NCBI GenBank assembly: GCA_028753945.1
Contig: JAPNXP010000001.1
Coordinates: 14,746,501-14,810,500, forward strand
Length of the DNA stretch: 64,000 bases
Reading direction: 5' to 3'
From: Hexactinellida sp. DTS-2022
Taxonomy: Eukaryota; Porifera; Hexactinellida
Shown here: piece by piece, positions 11,501-22,794 of the stretch
How positions within the stretch are numbered: position 1 is the stretch's first letter
Layout: every line of letters starts with the position of its first letter
Program-made: the position numbers and the translations under genes
The notes under the pieces: generated by a model
What the model saw: the letters and a program-made list of their open reading frames with translations, nothing else
What the model was told of the DNA's origin: nothing
Databases searched by the model: none

Positions 11501-14500
11501 GTCATTATCTGTAAACTTAATGTAGTCAGTGGTGGATATATCTGCCCGCAGGAATATAAGGCAGTCTGTCTGAGTCTTGAGACTCGAGATAGCGAGCTCT
11601 ATCAGATTCAATAGTCGAGCGTCTAAACAGATAGAGTATTATAATATGTACAGATAGGATATACAATATAGTCATGGTAGATTGTAGTTAATCTTACATT
11701 CTTGATGTACAGTCGACTCCGCTTAATAGAGTCACCTCGGGACCAGGTTACTTTGACCCGATTAAGGGGAGAAATATTTTAACCGGTGGCTATATTAAGC
11801 GGAGTCGACTGTACCGGTTAATACGAATTTCGGATGAGTACACGTTTTGACGGTCCCTTGGTGTGTGTATTAATGGGTTATACTACTGTATATAGTAATA
11901 TTTACAAAACTATAGTAGGCTATAAGTTATAGTGCCTCAAATGCTGATTTCACAAATTACTAACGGATTTGAAAAAGCTTAATAATCAAAATTAAATATC
12001 CCAAAATCTGTTAATTGCTAAGTCAGATTTTTATCAAGTTTGTTATTAGATTTATTAAGTTTTGTTAACCCAATGTTTACTGTATTGCTATCCCATAGTT
12101 AACATAAACTGTAGAGAGTAAATCTCATTAAATAACTATACTTACCTGTTATAGAAGAAGTATCGTAGTATATGAGACCATACTCCCAATAATGTATCAT
12201 TTTCTCAGGCAAAGCCGTCTGTGGATAGAACTTTCTCGTTGTTATAACCTCGTATATGCTCTGCTGTATCCGAGATAGCTTGATATCGCCCTGGAACAAT
12301 CCTATATAAACAATTTTTATAGTGAGATATTATGCAAATTTTGTGTAAATAATCATTTCTTGTAAGCAAAGAATTTAGAAATACAGGTTTAATATGTAGT
12401 ATAGCCATAGTTTCGCTTTTTCTGTCATAATTTAGTAGTTTTTTCCAAAATATTTAAATTACAAGCTTAGCAATTTTTGTATATTATTTCATGGGGGACC
12501 GCAATACGTTCCCAAATGAATATGGGGACCAAAATGCCATTCTTTTCAAAAAGTTTGGGAACCACTGCTATAGAGTATTACCGTAATCAAAGAACAATCC
12601 TATTGAGTATACCGTAATCAAATACTCAAACAAATCTACATATTATAACATTGATATTAATCTCTGTACAGACTAACTATTACGAGACAATCAGATCATT
12701 ATGTAAATATAGTCTACAATAAAACCACGCAGTGAAAGAAATTTTATAATTACATCTTAAATTCTGGGTGAGATAGCTTAATACAGTCAGGTTCTTTTAT
12801 TATGAAAATTCAAACGACCAAAATTGTGTTCATAATAGAGAGACTTCATAATTAGCGAACTCAACTTTTTGCTAATACAAAACCTATGTGTAAATTTGAA
12901 AAATGATTTTTCTAGGCGCGAAAATCGAGAGATGCTCTCATAGATGTAATATAAAATGAGTAATTTAATCGATCAAAATGTTTGCCTGGATGAAAGCCTG
13001 CTACCAACTTATAGTCCTGCCTATACCCATGAGTTAAACCCAATAGTACACATATTAGTAAGCCTATTGTTTATTTCCCTTCCCTACTAGCCAGTATAAA
13101 TATTATCAGTATTCTACTATTTGATACAACAATTATCCTTACTCGCGTGTAATTTGTCAGAAGATTAATAAGGAAGTATTGAAGCTAACAAGTTCAAAGA
13201 TTCACAGAGCCAAAGTTTAATTAGAAAAGACAGTCGTCCCACTGGCAACCTTACAATTTAATGTTCATTCGTATAATAATATTCAATTGTATTCTTAGAA
13301 ATGCAAAGTACTGAGAGATAACCTATATATTTGTAAGAGATAATTCAAATGAATCCCAAGAGAAAAGTTTTTGGAAATATGCTGATTGTTTGAAAGAGAT
13401 GTAATACCATTTTTAATTATATTGATGAATTATACGGACATTCCAAGGCATAGCCTGGTTGCCAAGATACGTACCTAGATCGCTATTTATCTTTGGAATG
13501 TCTACTACTTTGTTGAGCTGTGCACTATCGTCTTGTAGAATCGAACTGTCGTCTAAAGATAGAGAAGAGATAAAGTAAGTATTTGATAGCAGATTAATTA
13601 ATAACAAATTAATTAGGTACAGTAGAATTTGGTTATAACGTAACTGGGTTAGTACGTACTAATATATTTTAACCAAGTTTATAAAGCAGTAAGCAGTATG
13701 TAATTCTATGTAGGGTAAATTCAAGATAATACATCCTTATTTCCCATCCCGAGGGGGTACGTTATAACCGAATTATACTGTAGGTATTAATATTACTGGG
13801 TAATTGTATACGTACACTCAATGATGACTCAGTATAGCATACATATACAGATACTAAATAACAAGTATCAGATAATCAAATTATTTGAGTTTAAAGGAGT
13901 CACTAATGAGTTCAGATGATATTGTCCCAATTAATTGGAGCAGATTTTGACAACTAGAACACAGAATAAAATTGTTTGTTTGCAACCAAATACAGTAGAC
14001 TCTCGTTAGTACAACACAGATAAGGAAAAATATCGGCTAAGGAGTACAAGGTATAATTCCCCTAGCTTATAGAATGTAGGCAAATTAATCTGGAAAATAA
14101 GGTCCCCTGGTGTTCCTATTTACGAAAATCCACTGTATAATCACAATGATTATACTTGTACACAAGATACTCACTAATAATAATCCTTTCTAATGAAATC
14201 AATAGCTAAGGTAGCAGTTAACTTTACACCAGATTGTCAAATATCCGAGAATGAAAATAGCAGAAATTGCAACAAAATTTCTACGCCGAATAGAATTATA
14301 GCTCAAATGTGAAAGTACATTTATGCGTGGGATTGTTGGTGTAACTCATTCTAGTTACTATCTTGGCTAAATGGTATGTTATAAGGTTACTGATAGCTGA
14401 AAAGCAGTCAAATCAAATCCTGTGGCAGATAAGATATAATTAATTACAAAAAATGCATTTTTGTCAAATTCTTCTATGTGATTGTGGCAATTCAATAGCG

Positions 14501-16463
14501 GAGATGGTACTAGAAGTAAACCATTCAAATACACCATGCAATGATATCTGTGCTTTTACCACATATGTAAATAGAGAGTGCAATTGTATATGGAAGTATA
14601 GGAGAGATTGGTACAGGTTATTATTGTGTTCATGATTTGTTTGACTATTTTCCAAGAATCTTACTATGCATCTTTTAAGTGGTATTTCGTATGAGAACAT
14701 TACCTTAGCTAATCGATAATATTTCTATCATCTACGTATAAACATTTCAAACTAACTTAATGATAACACATCTATTTTCGTATTGTAATTTCTGTCTGTA
14801 TTAGACTTCTCATATATCATACAGTAGAAACTCGATATTACGAAGACTAGGGGACAGTAAAAATGCGTTCGCCTTATCCGAAATCCGTATTACCAATATC
14901 ATGAATTTACTTATCCACCGATCATCGGCGTTTGTATTAAATAACCTGGCTAGTTTCTACCGATGGTGTTTTTTATAAACATAAAAAAACAATCGGTAGA
15001 AAGTAGCAAGGTTTTTAATACAAACGCCGATGATCGGTGGATAAGTAAACTCCAATATCATTTATATGAAAAGCTTTGAGGGGACTGAAATAGTGTTCGT
15101 ATTAACCGCAACTTCGTAATAACCGTGTTCGTACTAACGAGTTTCTACTGTATATTAAATAAGAATTCAATAGAAGAGAAGGGTAATCTGATTATACAAA
15201 TAAAGGGATTCATTAGGTCACATGTGTCCAATACAAATATAGAAAATACCCGAAAAAATGATCGATATTAACTCAAAATAAACGAATTTTCTAATTACTC
15301 TTGTGGACCCATAAATGCTAAGGAATTCTAAAAATTTCATTAAGTGTTAGGTAACAATCTCATTGAGAGGTTTCTGATAATTATAAAATTTTTGAACTTT
15401 ACCATAACGGATTATAAAAGGTTTAAAGTAAACCATCAAAGTATCTCAATTGATTTGATACAAACTATGTATATTATAAATGTATGTACAGATGTTGGAC
15501 TGTGAGATTAGGAGAGATAGAAGTTACACAATTTGTAGATAGGAACTAATGACTGGAAGTGACAGGTTGGTGAGTATTATAAAAATATTCGCAGTTCAGT
15601 CAGTAAAGCGAGGAAGGCAATATGAATCTCCTATCAAAGCAAGGAATGTAGGAATGTTCAGTGTACGTATTCTTATTATATAAATGAATATTATATTTTA
15701 ATCAGATTATCTAGTAGTAATGTACAGAAACCCAGCTCCGCTATAAACATCCTGTAGAATAGTTAGAAGCAATGTTGCTATGTCAAACGGGTTCTAGCAT
15801 TATACATGTCACAGGATAAATACATACTATAAGTCTATACACAATATAATGTGTAGGAGTAACACAATAAGAATATAGTAATAATCAATGACGTTATAAA
15901 GTAATAGAAAACGTACCGTATATACTCTAATAGTAGCCCCTATTCGAATAATTGCCTACCTCCAATAATACCCCAAATTAGCAAATATAAATTTGCTACC
16001 GGTACCCTTAGTAAATTTCTTTATCTATTATTAGTCGCAATACGATTATCAACCGACTATGCTAAATAAATTGTATCAACATGTGATATTCTCGAAAAGT
16101 CACAAAAATTATTGGTCAGAAATGGCCTAAAAAACAATTATCGCCTAGGCTACTATTTGAATAAATACGGTAATAATCAATGACGTTATAAAGTAATATA
16201 AAACGTATTCTAAATTTAGTGCTTATAGAACAATGAGTTGGAAAAGCTAGTTAGTTACAGGTAAACTCACTTGGAAGTATATGTAGCGGGCCTGCTGTTG
16301 CACAGTGTATATGGAGACTCAGTAATAGGAGAGTTAGTAATAGGAATTTACAGTTTGAAAATTGATTATTTGTAGATCTTCTAGTCTGAGTTGCGAATGT
16401 GGAAGAGTGGAATTTCTTCTTTGAGATTTTTGTTAAAAAAATTGCATTGTATTGTCCAGCCAT
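5576..16463 (-). CDS. Astacin-like metalloprotease homologue with five TSP1 repeats; predicted catalytically dead
   Basis: Ten exons (16463-16271, 13552-13475, 12301-12146, 11622-11499, 10714-10536, 9851-9444, 8760-8605, 7717-7565, 6477-6352, 5769-5576) join in phase to 588 aa. Residues 38-58 form a hydrophobic signal or anchor after a basic lead. The prodomain keeps the FQGDI aspartate-switch motif (93-97). The protease domain has GCWSYLGRQGG (184-194). Its zinc site reads HLILHAIGFVHE (213-224): all three histidines are present but the general-base Glu is Leu214. The Met-turn is SIMHS (268-272), so the usual Tyr ligand is Ser. Five TSP1 modules follow (from 326, then one per exon in exons 7-10), each exon bounded by phase-1 introns. 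Secreted or surface location is likely. The intact frame and splice sites argue for a maintained pseudoenzyme. The true start could lie in an unseen upstream exon. Confidence 0.9.
5821..6200. mobile_element. Cluster of pogo-like MITE pieces (families A and E)
   Basis: Several CAGTA(G/A)AACCTCGTTAATACG-type and CAGTAAAACTTGGTTAGTACG-type ends lie head to tail, ending near AACGACTGTA. They are degenerate and partly nested. They sit in the last intron of the astacin-like gene. Confidence 0.65.
7375..7528 (-). repeat. Interspersed repeat, GGAGCG family
   Basis: A copy of a roughly 180-bp repeat whose other members are at 17524-17704, 32657-32816, 33991-34174, 36566-36757, 38906-39087 and 44245-44418. 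Hallmarks are the end GGAATTATCCAGGAGCG and the internal GATCAGACCAGGAGCG. The better ends (GAATTATCCAG on both sides at 36566-36757) suggest a MITE with short inverted ends. Confidence 0.7.
7847..8038. mobile_element. pogo-like MITE, family C
   Basis: Inverted ends AGTCAGGTCTGCTTATTATG and TATAATAAAAGAACCTGACT, flanked by TA. It lies in an intron of the astacin-like gene. Non-coding. Confidence 0.8.
8431..8556. mobile_element. MITE, family F (uninterrupted copy)
   Basis: Perfect 21-bp inverted ends beginning CTGTTCTCTCTAATAGTCCA. The interior contains a further inverted copy of the same motif. This copy acts as the empty-site reference for the interrupted copy at 23560-23797. Confidence 0.82.
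8826..9012. mobile_element. pogo-like MITE, family G
   Basis: Ends CAGTAGAGCCTCTGAACAAC and ATGGGAGGCTCCACTG with TA on both sides. The interior repeats GGTTGTCCG(C/T)TATTTAGAG in tandem. A related copy is at 23038-23165. Confidence 0.8.
9114..9283. mobile_element. pogo-like MITE, family A (left end decayed)
   Basis: Right end GTACTAACGAGGTGCTACTG followed by TA. The left end begins near AACCTCGTTAATACGAAC and lacks a clean CAGT. Intronic. Confidence 0.7.
9315..9416. mobile_element. pogo-like MITE, family B
   Basis: CAGTTTACTCCGCTTAATAG at the left and TAAGCGGAGTCGACTG at the right, about 100 bp. It sits 28 bp downstream (on the minus strand) of the donor of astacin exon 6. Confidence 0.8.
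9878..10071. mobile_element. pogo-like MITE, family C
   Basis: TA-flanked element with ends CAGTCAGGTCTGCTTATTAT and AAAATAACCTGACTG. It is 27 bp from the acceptor of astacin exon 6. Confidence 0.85.
10364..10447. mobile_element. pogo-like MITE, family D, 84 bp
   Basis: Ends CAGTGGAATTGCTTTATTAG and AATAAAGCAATTCCACTG form a 20-bp inverted repeat flanked by TA. A minimal hairpin element. Confidence 0.88.
10867..11231. mobile_element. pogo-like MITE, family E
   Basis: Ends CAGTAGAACTCGGTTAGTA and TAACCGAGTTCTACTG. The inside is a second decayed element with GTCGACACCGG and CCGGTTTGAGTGTAC ends, so this may be two nested copies. Intronic in the astacin-like gene. Confidence 0.7.
11710..11811. 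mobile_element. pogo-like MITE, family B
   Basis: CAGTCGACTCCGCTTAATAG and its inverted copy at the right end, flanked by TA. 102 bp, non-coding. Confidence 0.88.
12784..13000. mobile_element. Family C MITE fused to a CATCCAGG-type MITE fragment
   Basis: The left part (12784 to about 12890) starts CAGTCAGGTTCTTTTATTAT and lacks its right end. The right part ends TGCCTGGATGAAAGCCTG at 13000, matching the right end of 43050-43203. The join suggests deletion across two neighbouring insertions. Confidence 0.6.
13620..13780. mobile_element. pogo-like MITE, family E-like
   Basis: CAGTAGAATTTGGTTATAAC and its inverse GTTATAACCGAATTATACTG, with a TA at the right border. It lies 67 bp upstream of astacin exon 2 on the minus strand. 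Confidence 0.78.
14822..15149. mobile_element. pogo-like MITE, family A, interrupted by another MITE
   Basis: Ends CAGTAGAAACTCGATATTAC and ACGAGTTTCTACTG, flanked by TA. The 9-bp-TSD element 14903-15053 is inserted in its interior. Removing the insert and one CCAATATCAT leaves a normal family A interior. Confidence 0.85.
14903..15053. mobile_element. MITE, GAATTTACTTATCC family, nested insertion
   Basis: 151 bp with inverted ends GAATTTACTTATCCACCGAT and GGTGGATAAGTAAACTC. It is flanked by CAATATCAT at 14894-14902 and 15054-15062. It shares its core with the copy at 1164-1347, so the 9-bp duplication is a family trait. Confidence 0.88.
15914..16172. mobile_element. MITE, TACCGTA-ended family, with 37-bp flanking repeat
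   Basis: Ends TACCGTATATACTCTAATAG and ACTATTTGAATAAATACGGTA. A sister copy is at 30679-30941. It is bracketed by a 37-bp direct repeat (15879-15915 and 16171-16207, one mismatch), much longer than any transposase duplication expected for such an element. It is 63 bp from the first exon of the astacin-like gene, inside intron 1. Confidence 0.8.
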
Positions 16464-17523
16464 AGTGTAGCCAATAAAAAATATTTACAATAGGATCTGT
16501 AAAAAAGACAGAATAATTGCAATTCAAAAACGGCCAAAAGGTTATTTGAAACTAGTATGCAGTAATACACCAGTATATATAGTGAAACTGGGAAGAAAGG
16601 AATTTCTAGGTTGAAATATACTTCTAAGGTAATAACCCACACTGTGTATGCTATGTCATCACATAACACAACTAATGAAGGAAAAATCAATCAAAATGTG
16701 TTCGCACATATTAAGGATTTGAAAAATAGAAGTATATTTCATAAATTTAAGTAATTAATGGGGTTTTTTAATTCATTTAATTAATACTAGTTCAATTAAT
16801 ATCAGTCTCCATTAATTCTAAAGCGCTAAAAAGTAAACTCCATGTATAATGAAATGTATAGGAATAATACTTCGTTATAAGCGGAGTTTACTATATGCAA
16901 TAATAAAATTAATATTACACTGAAGTTCGCGTAATAGCAAGTCGCATTTGGCACAAATTTTCTGCTAATAGGCGAAAATATTGAAATTAGAGGAACATAA
17001 TTAATTCACAATTAAATGCTCTCTTGGGAATGAAAGTGATTTGGTATTAGGCGAATTGAAAACGTAAATTCTACTGTATTATCTCAGAATGGTTAAGTGA
17101 ACGAAAAAACTAATACAAAATGAAGCTAGATTTAATGTCCATAAACTGAGACATTAACAAAGTGATTATTAAGCCTATAACTTTTAGTACAGTATCGACT
17201 AATAAGTTTAGTTTGCTATAACTTAACTAGTATAATTAAGCTGAACTAAAACTATATTATTCATATAATCAATATTTAATTGAGAACTATTTATATTAGA
17301 ATAGGTTGATTAGGTACTGCATGCCAAAGTGAATTAGTCACAATAGTACAAAGTGTAATGGAATAAAGTATGTAGAATATCTATTTTTAAAGCCAGTATT
17401 TATAGATAATTCGGTAATAGCTAATTTAGTGTTTATATGAACTGGCTAAAAGCCTGTATTTTAGTAATTAGTTTAGATACAGCTTACATTATCTGTTAAT
17501 TGTTATTCCTAATATATTACTCC

Positions 17524-17704
17524 AGTGTATTATACAGCCAATTGTAAATACGCTCCTAATCCTGGTCTGATCCAATTTTCATAAGCCTAAATCACAAATT
17601 AATGTTACGGTATAGGAAAGGTTCCAAAATTTCGCGCTCCTAATTAAATTTTCCAAAAAATCATGCTCCAAAAGGAGCGTCTCGCTCTCCTGGATAATCC
17701 CTTG
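17524..17704 (+). repeat. Interspersed repeat, GGAGCG family
   Basis: Shares TACGCTCCTAATCCTGGTCT, then ATCACAAATTAATGTTACGG, then AAAAGGAGCGTCTCGC and TCCTGGATAAT with the other copies listed under 7375-7528. Confidence 0.75.
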
Positions 17705-18022
17705 TATTACTCCCATTGAAAATTGATGTAGCAGAATCTATTAAATACACTTGCTATTTAAATATGTTAAGCTAGTATGTGTCCAGAGTAATTCGACTAC
17801 AATACAACTTCTATAATCCGAAGACCCTGGCTGGTCTCAAATGTTATTCCATAAATAGTTTAGCCTTAAACTAACCGAGTTATTTGCAAGCTTCATATGG
17901 TATATGGTATCCTTATTATCATTTTTTCAATAGACGAATTTTTTCTGAGGATTTATAAAAAATACAGTATATTAAATCTTGTGCTTCTTAACCATATACT
18001 GTAGACGTAAGCTATATAACTA

Positions 18023-18181
18023 CAGTGGAGTTGCTTTATTTTTGGCACTAAATCTGGTTGCTAATAGGCGAAGTTTCTAATAGGGGAATGAATTAACAGA
18101 ATTATAGCTTGGGACCCGAAAAGCGGTTGCTAATAAAGCAAGATTGCTAATAGGGAAGTTGCTAATAAGGCAACTCCACTG
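18023..18181. mobile_element. pogo-like MITE, family D
   Basis: CAGTGGAGTTGCTTTATT and GCTAATAAGGCAACTCCACTG ends, flanked by TA. The interior keeps several GTTGCTAATA repeats. Confidence 0.82.
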
Positions 18182-18854
18182 TATGTGAATAGGAATTTCA
18201 ATGCATGTATATAAGTTAGCGTCTATATAAAGAGGCCAGTACAGATGGTATAGCATTAATGCTAAAGTGCTAGAATGATATAATACAGGTTACAGTAGCA
18301 TGATTAGGAAATCTATTAGAATCACCTAAAGAACAGATGTACTATTATTCTAGTGATTAAGGAAATGGTAATATCAGGTACCATATGTCCTAGTATACAT
18401 ATTGTCAGTGAATGGAAAGAATGCACACAATATGGAATCGGTATAATTATTGAACTAGAAAGGCTACAAACAAATTGTTCATGTGGATATTTAGAACTGA
18501 TGTAATGTAAACAATAACAGGAAATAAGAAAAGTGAATTGGATACAAATACAATAGGGTTTTCGATAATCTCGTGAAAATATTCAGAAGAACATACGGTA
18601 TAATATTATCACTTGAAATACTGGCATAACTAATTTAGACAGTTTTACTAAAGTGCTTACTTACTTGTCTAATGATTATTTTATAACCCGAGTAAAATGA
18701 GAAAATCTATTTACGTACTGTTATAACTAGAACTGAGCTCTATGGTAGTTTTATAACAGTTTGTTACAGTCTAAATGTCATTACAATTATCTAAGAACAT
18801 TTGTGTAATTATTATTTAATTATTTTAAAGATTAACTGAAAAGGCCTAGAGTTA

Positions 18855-19027
18855 CACTATAACCTCGTTTGTACTAACACCAGGGGACTGTCAAAATGCG
18901 TTCGCCTTATCCGGAATTCGTATTAGTCATTATCATTTGTATTGAAAATACTTTGAAGGGTAATGAATAGTGTTCGTATTAACCAGAATTTCGTATTAAC
19001 CGTGTTAGTACTAACGAGGTTCTACTG
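18855..19027. mobile_element. pogo-like MITE, family A
   Basis: Left end CACTATAACCTCGTTTGTAC and right end ACTAACGAGGTTCTACTG. The interior has the family motif TGCGTTCGCCTTATCCGGAA. Confidence 0.8.
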
Positions 19028-21610
19028 TATACTCGTGTCATAATGAGGGACACATCATAATTTTAGGGATCATAGAGAGAAATAATATTTCTATTTTTAT
19101 ACAATTCAAATAAACAAACTAATCAGATAATATGCCGGCCGTACATATTATGCAAAATATAAATTCTCCTCTAATTGCTTATTGTTACATTTAACTTGGC
19201 TTCCTACAAAAAATATTATATTATATCATAATGGAATTAAGTAATTTGCCAACCCAAGGAATTAGATTCTGTATAATGAATGGTTAATAACTTAATGTTG
19301 TATTACGTACTAAGTAGTGTTAACTTAATTAACAATAATGAACAAAAGACTCAATGCAAACATTGAAAGAGAGTCCGAAAGTTTGTTAATAAAACATGCT
19401 ATTTTACTTAAATGCTGAATAAAATTGAAAAAAAATATTTTGAAAAATGTTAAAATATTACTGTTTTCAGACAAGAATGTATGTAGCATCAATTTTGAAA
19501 ATAACTATATTATTATTTAAAATAACATTTACCAGTAGAATATTAAATATTTAATTGAAGAATAAGCAGGAAGATACGTAGTTCAAATTTAATGATTCTT
19601 AAATATAACTTTATATTCCAAAACAACAACACAAATTAAAACACCAAATTGCAAAGCCCACTTAATTAAACTCAAGTATAATTAAACTTCTAATTTATTC
19701 AAATATAAAGCAACTAATTCCAGGCGTAACAGACTCTACAAATTAAGTTAAGCTAGAATATAATGTTACAATGAAAGATTTACAATTAATTCAAATGTAT
19801 AAATTATAATTAATTGGTTGCTGTACTGATAACACTGGGGTGCGATATAGTTATAGATTGGTTTATAATTAAGTTTGATTTGCAGGCAGTACTTATGGTA
19901 TTACTCTAGTAAAATATGTAATAGATAGTTGTATTCAAGTCTTAATTATAACATGGGCTTACTTATATATCGGTCAATATTGTTCGATAAAAAAACCTGA
20001 TTTGGAAAAGGGGCTTTTTGATGATAAAAATTACCTTTAAATTGCATGAAAGTTACATTATAAGAGGATATACGTATAATATTCCATTTAATATTATTTG
20101 AATTATTGCTACTTATGTTAGCAAAACACAAGTTTTAATAAATCAATCAATCATTATTTAGATAAAATTATATGTGGTTGATGCAAGTGTTCGTTAAATA
20201 TCAAATTGTTGTTATAAATAGAAGTGTGATAATTAACTTTCAAGGGAAATATTGTTTATCCTTTTGTACAAAAAATGAAATGTTAACAACATTTATTCTA
20301 TTTTCAATTGATTTTTCAAAGGCTGTACAATATCTTAGGAAACCAGGAATTGATAATATACAAAATGAACGCAACTGCAAAATAATTAATCATAAACTTG
20401 TGTAACTAAATATATTACATTATATTAATCTATCCAATTAGCATTAAAAAAAACATATAAATATGTAGTATAGTATAGTATAGTATAGTATATATTTAAC
20501 AAATAAACACAATAGTAACTAATTTCAAACTCACCTAACACTAATATCAGTTGTATAAAAATGTTACTATAACGCCATTATATTCAAACTGAGGCCTTTT
20601 ATACTCATCAATAGAACGAAACTAATCTGTTAAATTCCGCAGGGATCTATCTATCTACATCTGCTTGTTATAGTTACTAAGGATTAATTGATAAATCCAT
20701 TCAGTAGACTACACTTAACTGTAACCATAGACGTCCAGCTTTTATTTGCAGAAATAATGTATGGGTGTCAAATTTACAGGTGGGATCTACAATAGTATAT
20801 TACAGTAGTACAATAGACAGTAGGTTTCGCCAAATAACAACTTGTATATACCTACCAAATTCCAAGAATCGTCTCAATTTTAGTATTTCCAACCAATATT
20901 AATGCAACCTCAAAAATCCAAACACACCAGGCTGGTCTCAATATATTCCATAATTAGTTCAGCCATAAATTACCCGAACATATTTGACTGGTCCCAACTA
21001 GTTCTCATAATCAAGTTGCACTGCATTAGCTTATAATTAACTGTATAACCTCACAAGAAAGAAACGCCCAGTCTTAAATAAAACCATTATTGTAAATTTG
21101 AAACAGTGGGAACGCCACTGGTGGGGCACACGAACATTAATCTTAAACCGCAGCCCCTAATATTTGAATTAATGTTTCATACCAGAAGTAGCTAGTAGAA
21201 TAGAGTATTGATTACTCGAGTAAAGCTAGAAATAAGTAAGTCAGCTGTATTCATATTTGCAGCTTTCCAGAATTAATAAATACAGTGGATACCAGTTATA
21301 AGAACATAAAACCGGTATTAACTGGAATATACAGTACGTTTACGGTATAATTATCAGTTTAGCAAGGTATACATTTGTATGGTTTATGCCAAAATAAATG
21401 CGTGGGATTAACACTAGTCAATAATTGAAATGCTCTTCATTATTATAAATCAACCAACTGTCTATCCTAGACCAGTAGGATAATTTCACCTGAACCTGTT
21501 GCAATACCACACAGCTAAAATCTGCATATAAGCTTACATTAGTTTTATCCCACTAATCCCACCTGCACATCTTATAATTAATGGATTATACTCACGGGAT
21601 AGCTTATCTA

Positions 21611-22030
21611 CTAGGGTGCGACCCGTGCGGGCTTTATTGTAAATCACGGGCTGTGGCCCATTTTCCACAGGCCGCGGGCCCAAAACGGGCCGAAGAGACA
21701 AAAAGATCAATATTTAATTTTTCAATAACAAATAAATGTAAACGTTTAGATGCACTAAAGCTACTAACTTCCACCATTAATTGAAAGAAAAGGAAACAAC
21801 TAACGAAACTATCAAAGTGTTTCCGCCCGTATAAAAAGTTTAATAAATATACTATTTGCGCATACGATTTCCCGCATATTATAACCTCGGGAATTATATG
21901 AATTCTCAATTCTTAGAGAATATTTCACGAATTCAGCCAACGGTGCCATAAAATAAAAAAAATTCCTAAATCGCGGGCTGGCGGTTAAATAAGCGGGCCA
22001 CGGGCCACGGCTTTACGGGTCGCACCCTAG
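21611..22030. mobile_element. hAT-type MITE with perfect 8-bp TSD
   Basis: Perfect 16-bp inverted ends CTAGGGTGCGACCCGT at 21611 and back from 22030. Target duplications CTTATCTA are at 21603-21610 and 22031-22038. The interior near both ends is rich in CGGGC motifs. 420 bp, no transposase. Confidence 0.92.
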
Positions 22031-22477
22031 CTTATCTAGGATTTTCTTGGCCGATACTTTTTATGGAGTAAAAAAAAAATATATTTTTTATTTATTTTAA
22101 TTTTGCATAATTCACTAATATGCGGCATTATTGAAGGAGAATAAATTTGACGGTACCCAAACAGGCCTGGTTTATCCAGGAATTTCTGGGCTGAAAATCT
22201 CAGACACTCGACACTTAAATCAATCAAACTGCAATCACCTTGGCACTTCAACCGATTCCTGGCTGGAATCGGTTAAACCCCTGATAACATTATACAGGGT
22301 TTTATCTAGGAACGCGCCATACGCTTAGAGGCGTATTTATTGGGAATCTGGGATATGTTTGCGTTTAGGAGCGCGAAAACTACTGAAAGTCCCCATATAG
22401 TAATACAAAACTAACCTTTTAGGCACACAAATTCATACTCTAGTGACCTTAGGAGTATTCAATTATAGCCCTGTATA

Positions 22478-22730
22478 CAGTGGATACCGGATATAAGAAC
22501 ATCGTCGGGAACTGCAAATAATGTTCTTATAATCAGCATAAATTATACAGGGTATATGGAAACCGATTTCCAAAATAATGTTCTTATAACCAGTGTGTTC
22601 TTTTATCCGGTGTTCTTATATCCGGTATGTTCTTATAACCAGTGTTCTTATATCCGGTATGTTCTTATAACCAGTGTTCTTTTATCCGGTATGTTCTTAT
22701 AACCAGTGTTCTTATATCCGGTATCTACTG
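22478..22730. mobile_element. pogo-like MITE, family H, with internal tandem repeat
   Basis: Ends CAGTGGATACCGGATATAAG and TATCCGGTATCTACTG flanked by TA. The right half (about 22590-22725) is an array of TGTTCTTATAACCAG and TGTTCTTATATCCGGTA units, which are expanded copies of the terminal repeat itself. A decayed relative begins near 21280. Confidence 0.85.
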
Positions 22731-22794
22731 TAATATGCTACATGACAGAATACGTTATTATAATATAGCTATAGTTCTATAAGGGATCAGGTAG

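Larger units (their letters stand above)
16464..21602. other. Intergenic, no gene seen apart from MITEs
   Basis: A strongly AT-rich spacer upstream of the astacin-like gene. Besides the elements listed separately (17524-17704, 18023-18181, 18855-19027), a decayed family D copy is visible at about 16915-17080. A TATAG microsatellite run is at 20465-20492. No conserved protein or RNA gene was recognised. The promoter of the astacin-like gene should lie at the left end, but no motif stands out. Confidence 0.55.

Noticed and set aside
19800-20405. Short frames in the AT-rich spacer
   Set aside because: Composition is that of random AT-rich DNA with poly-Ile/Asn/Lys. No homologous motif.
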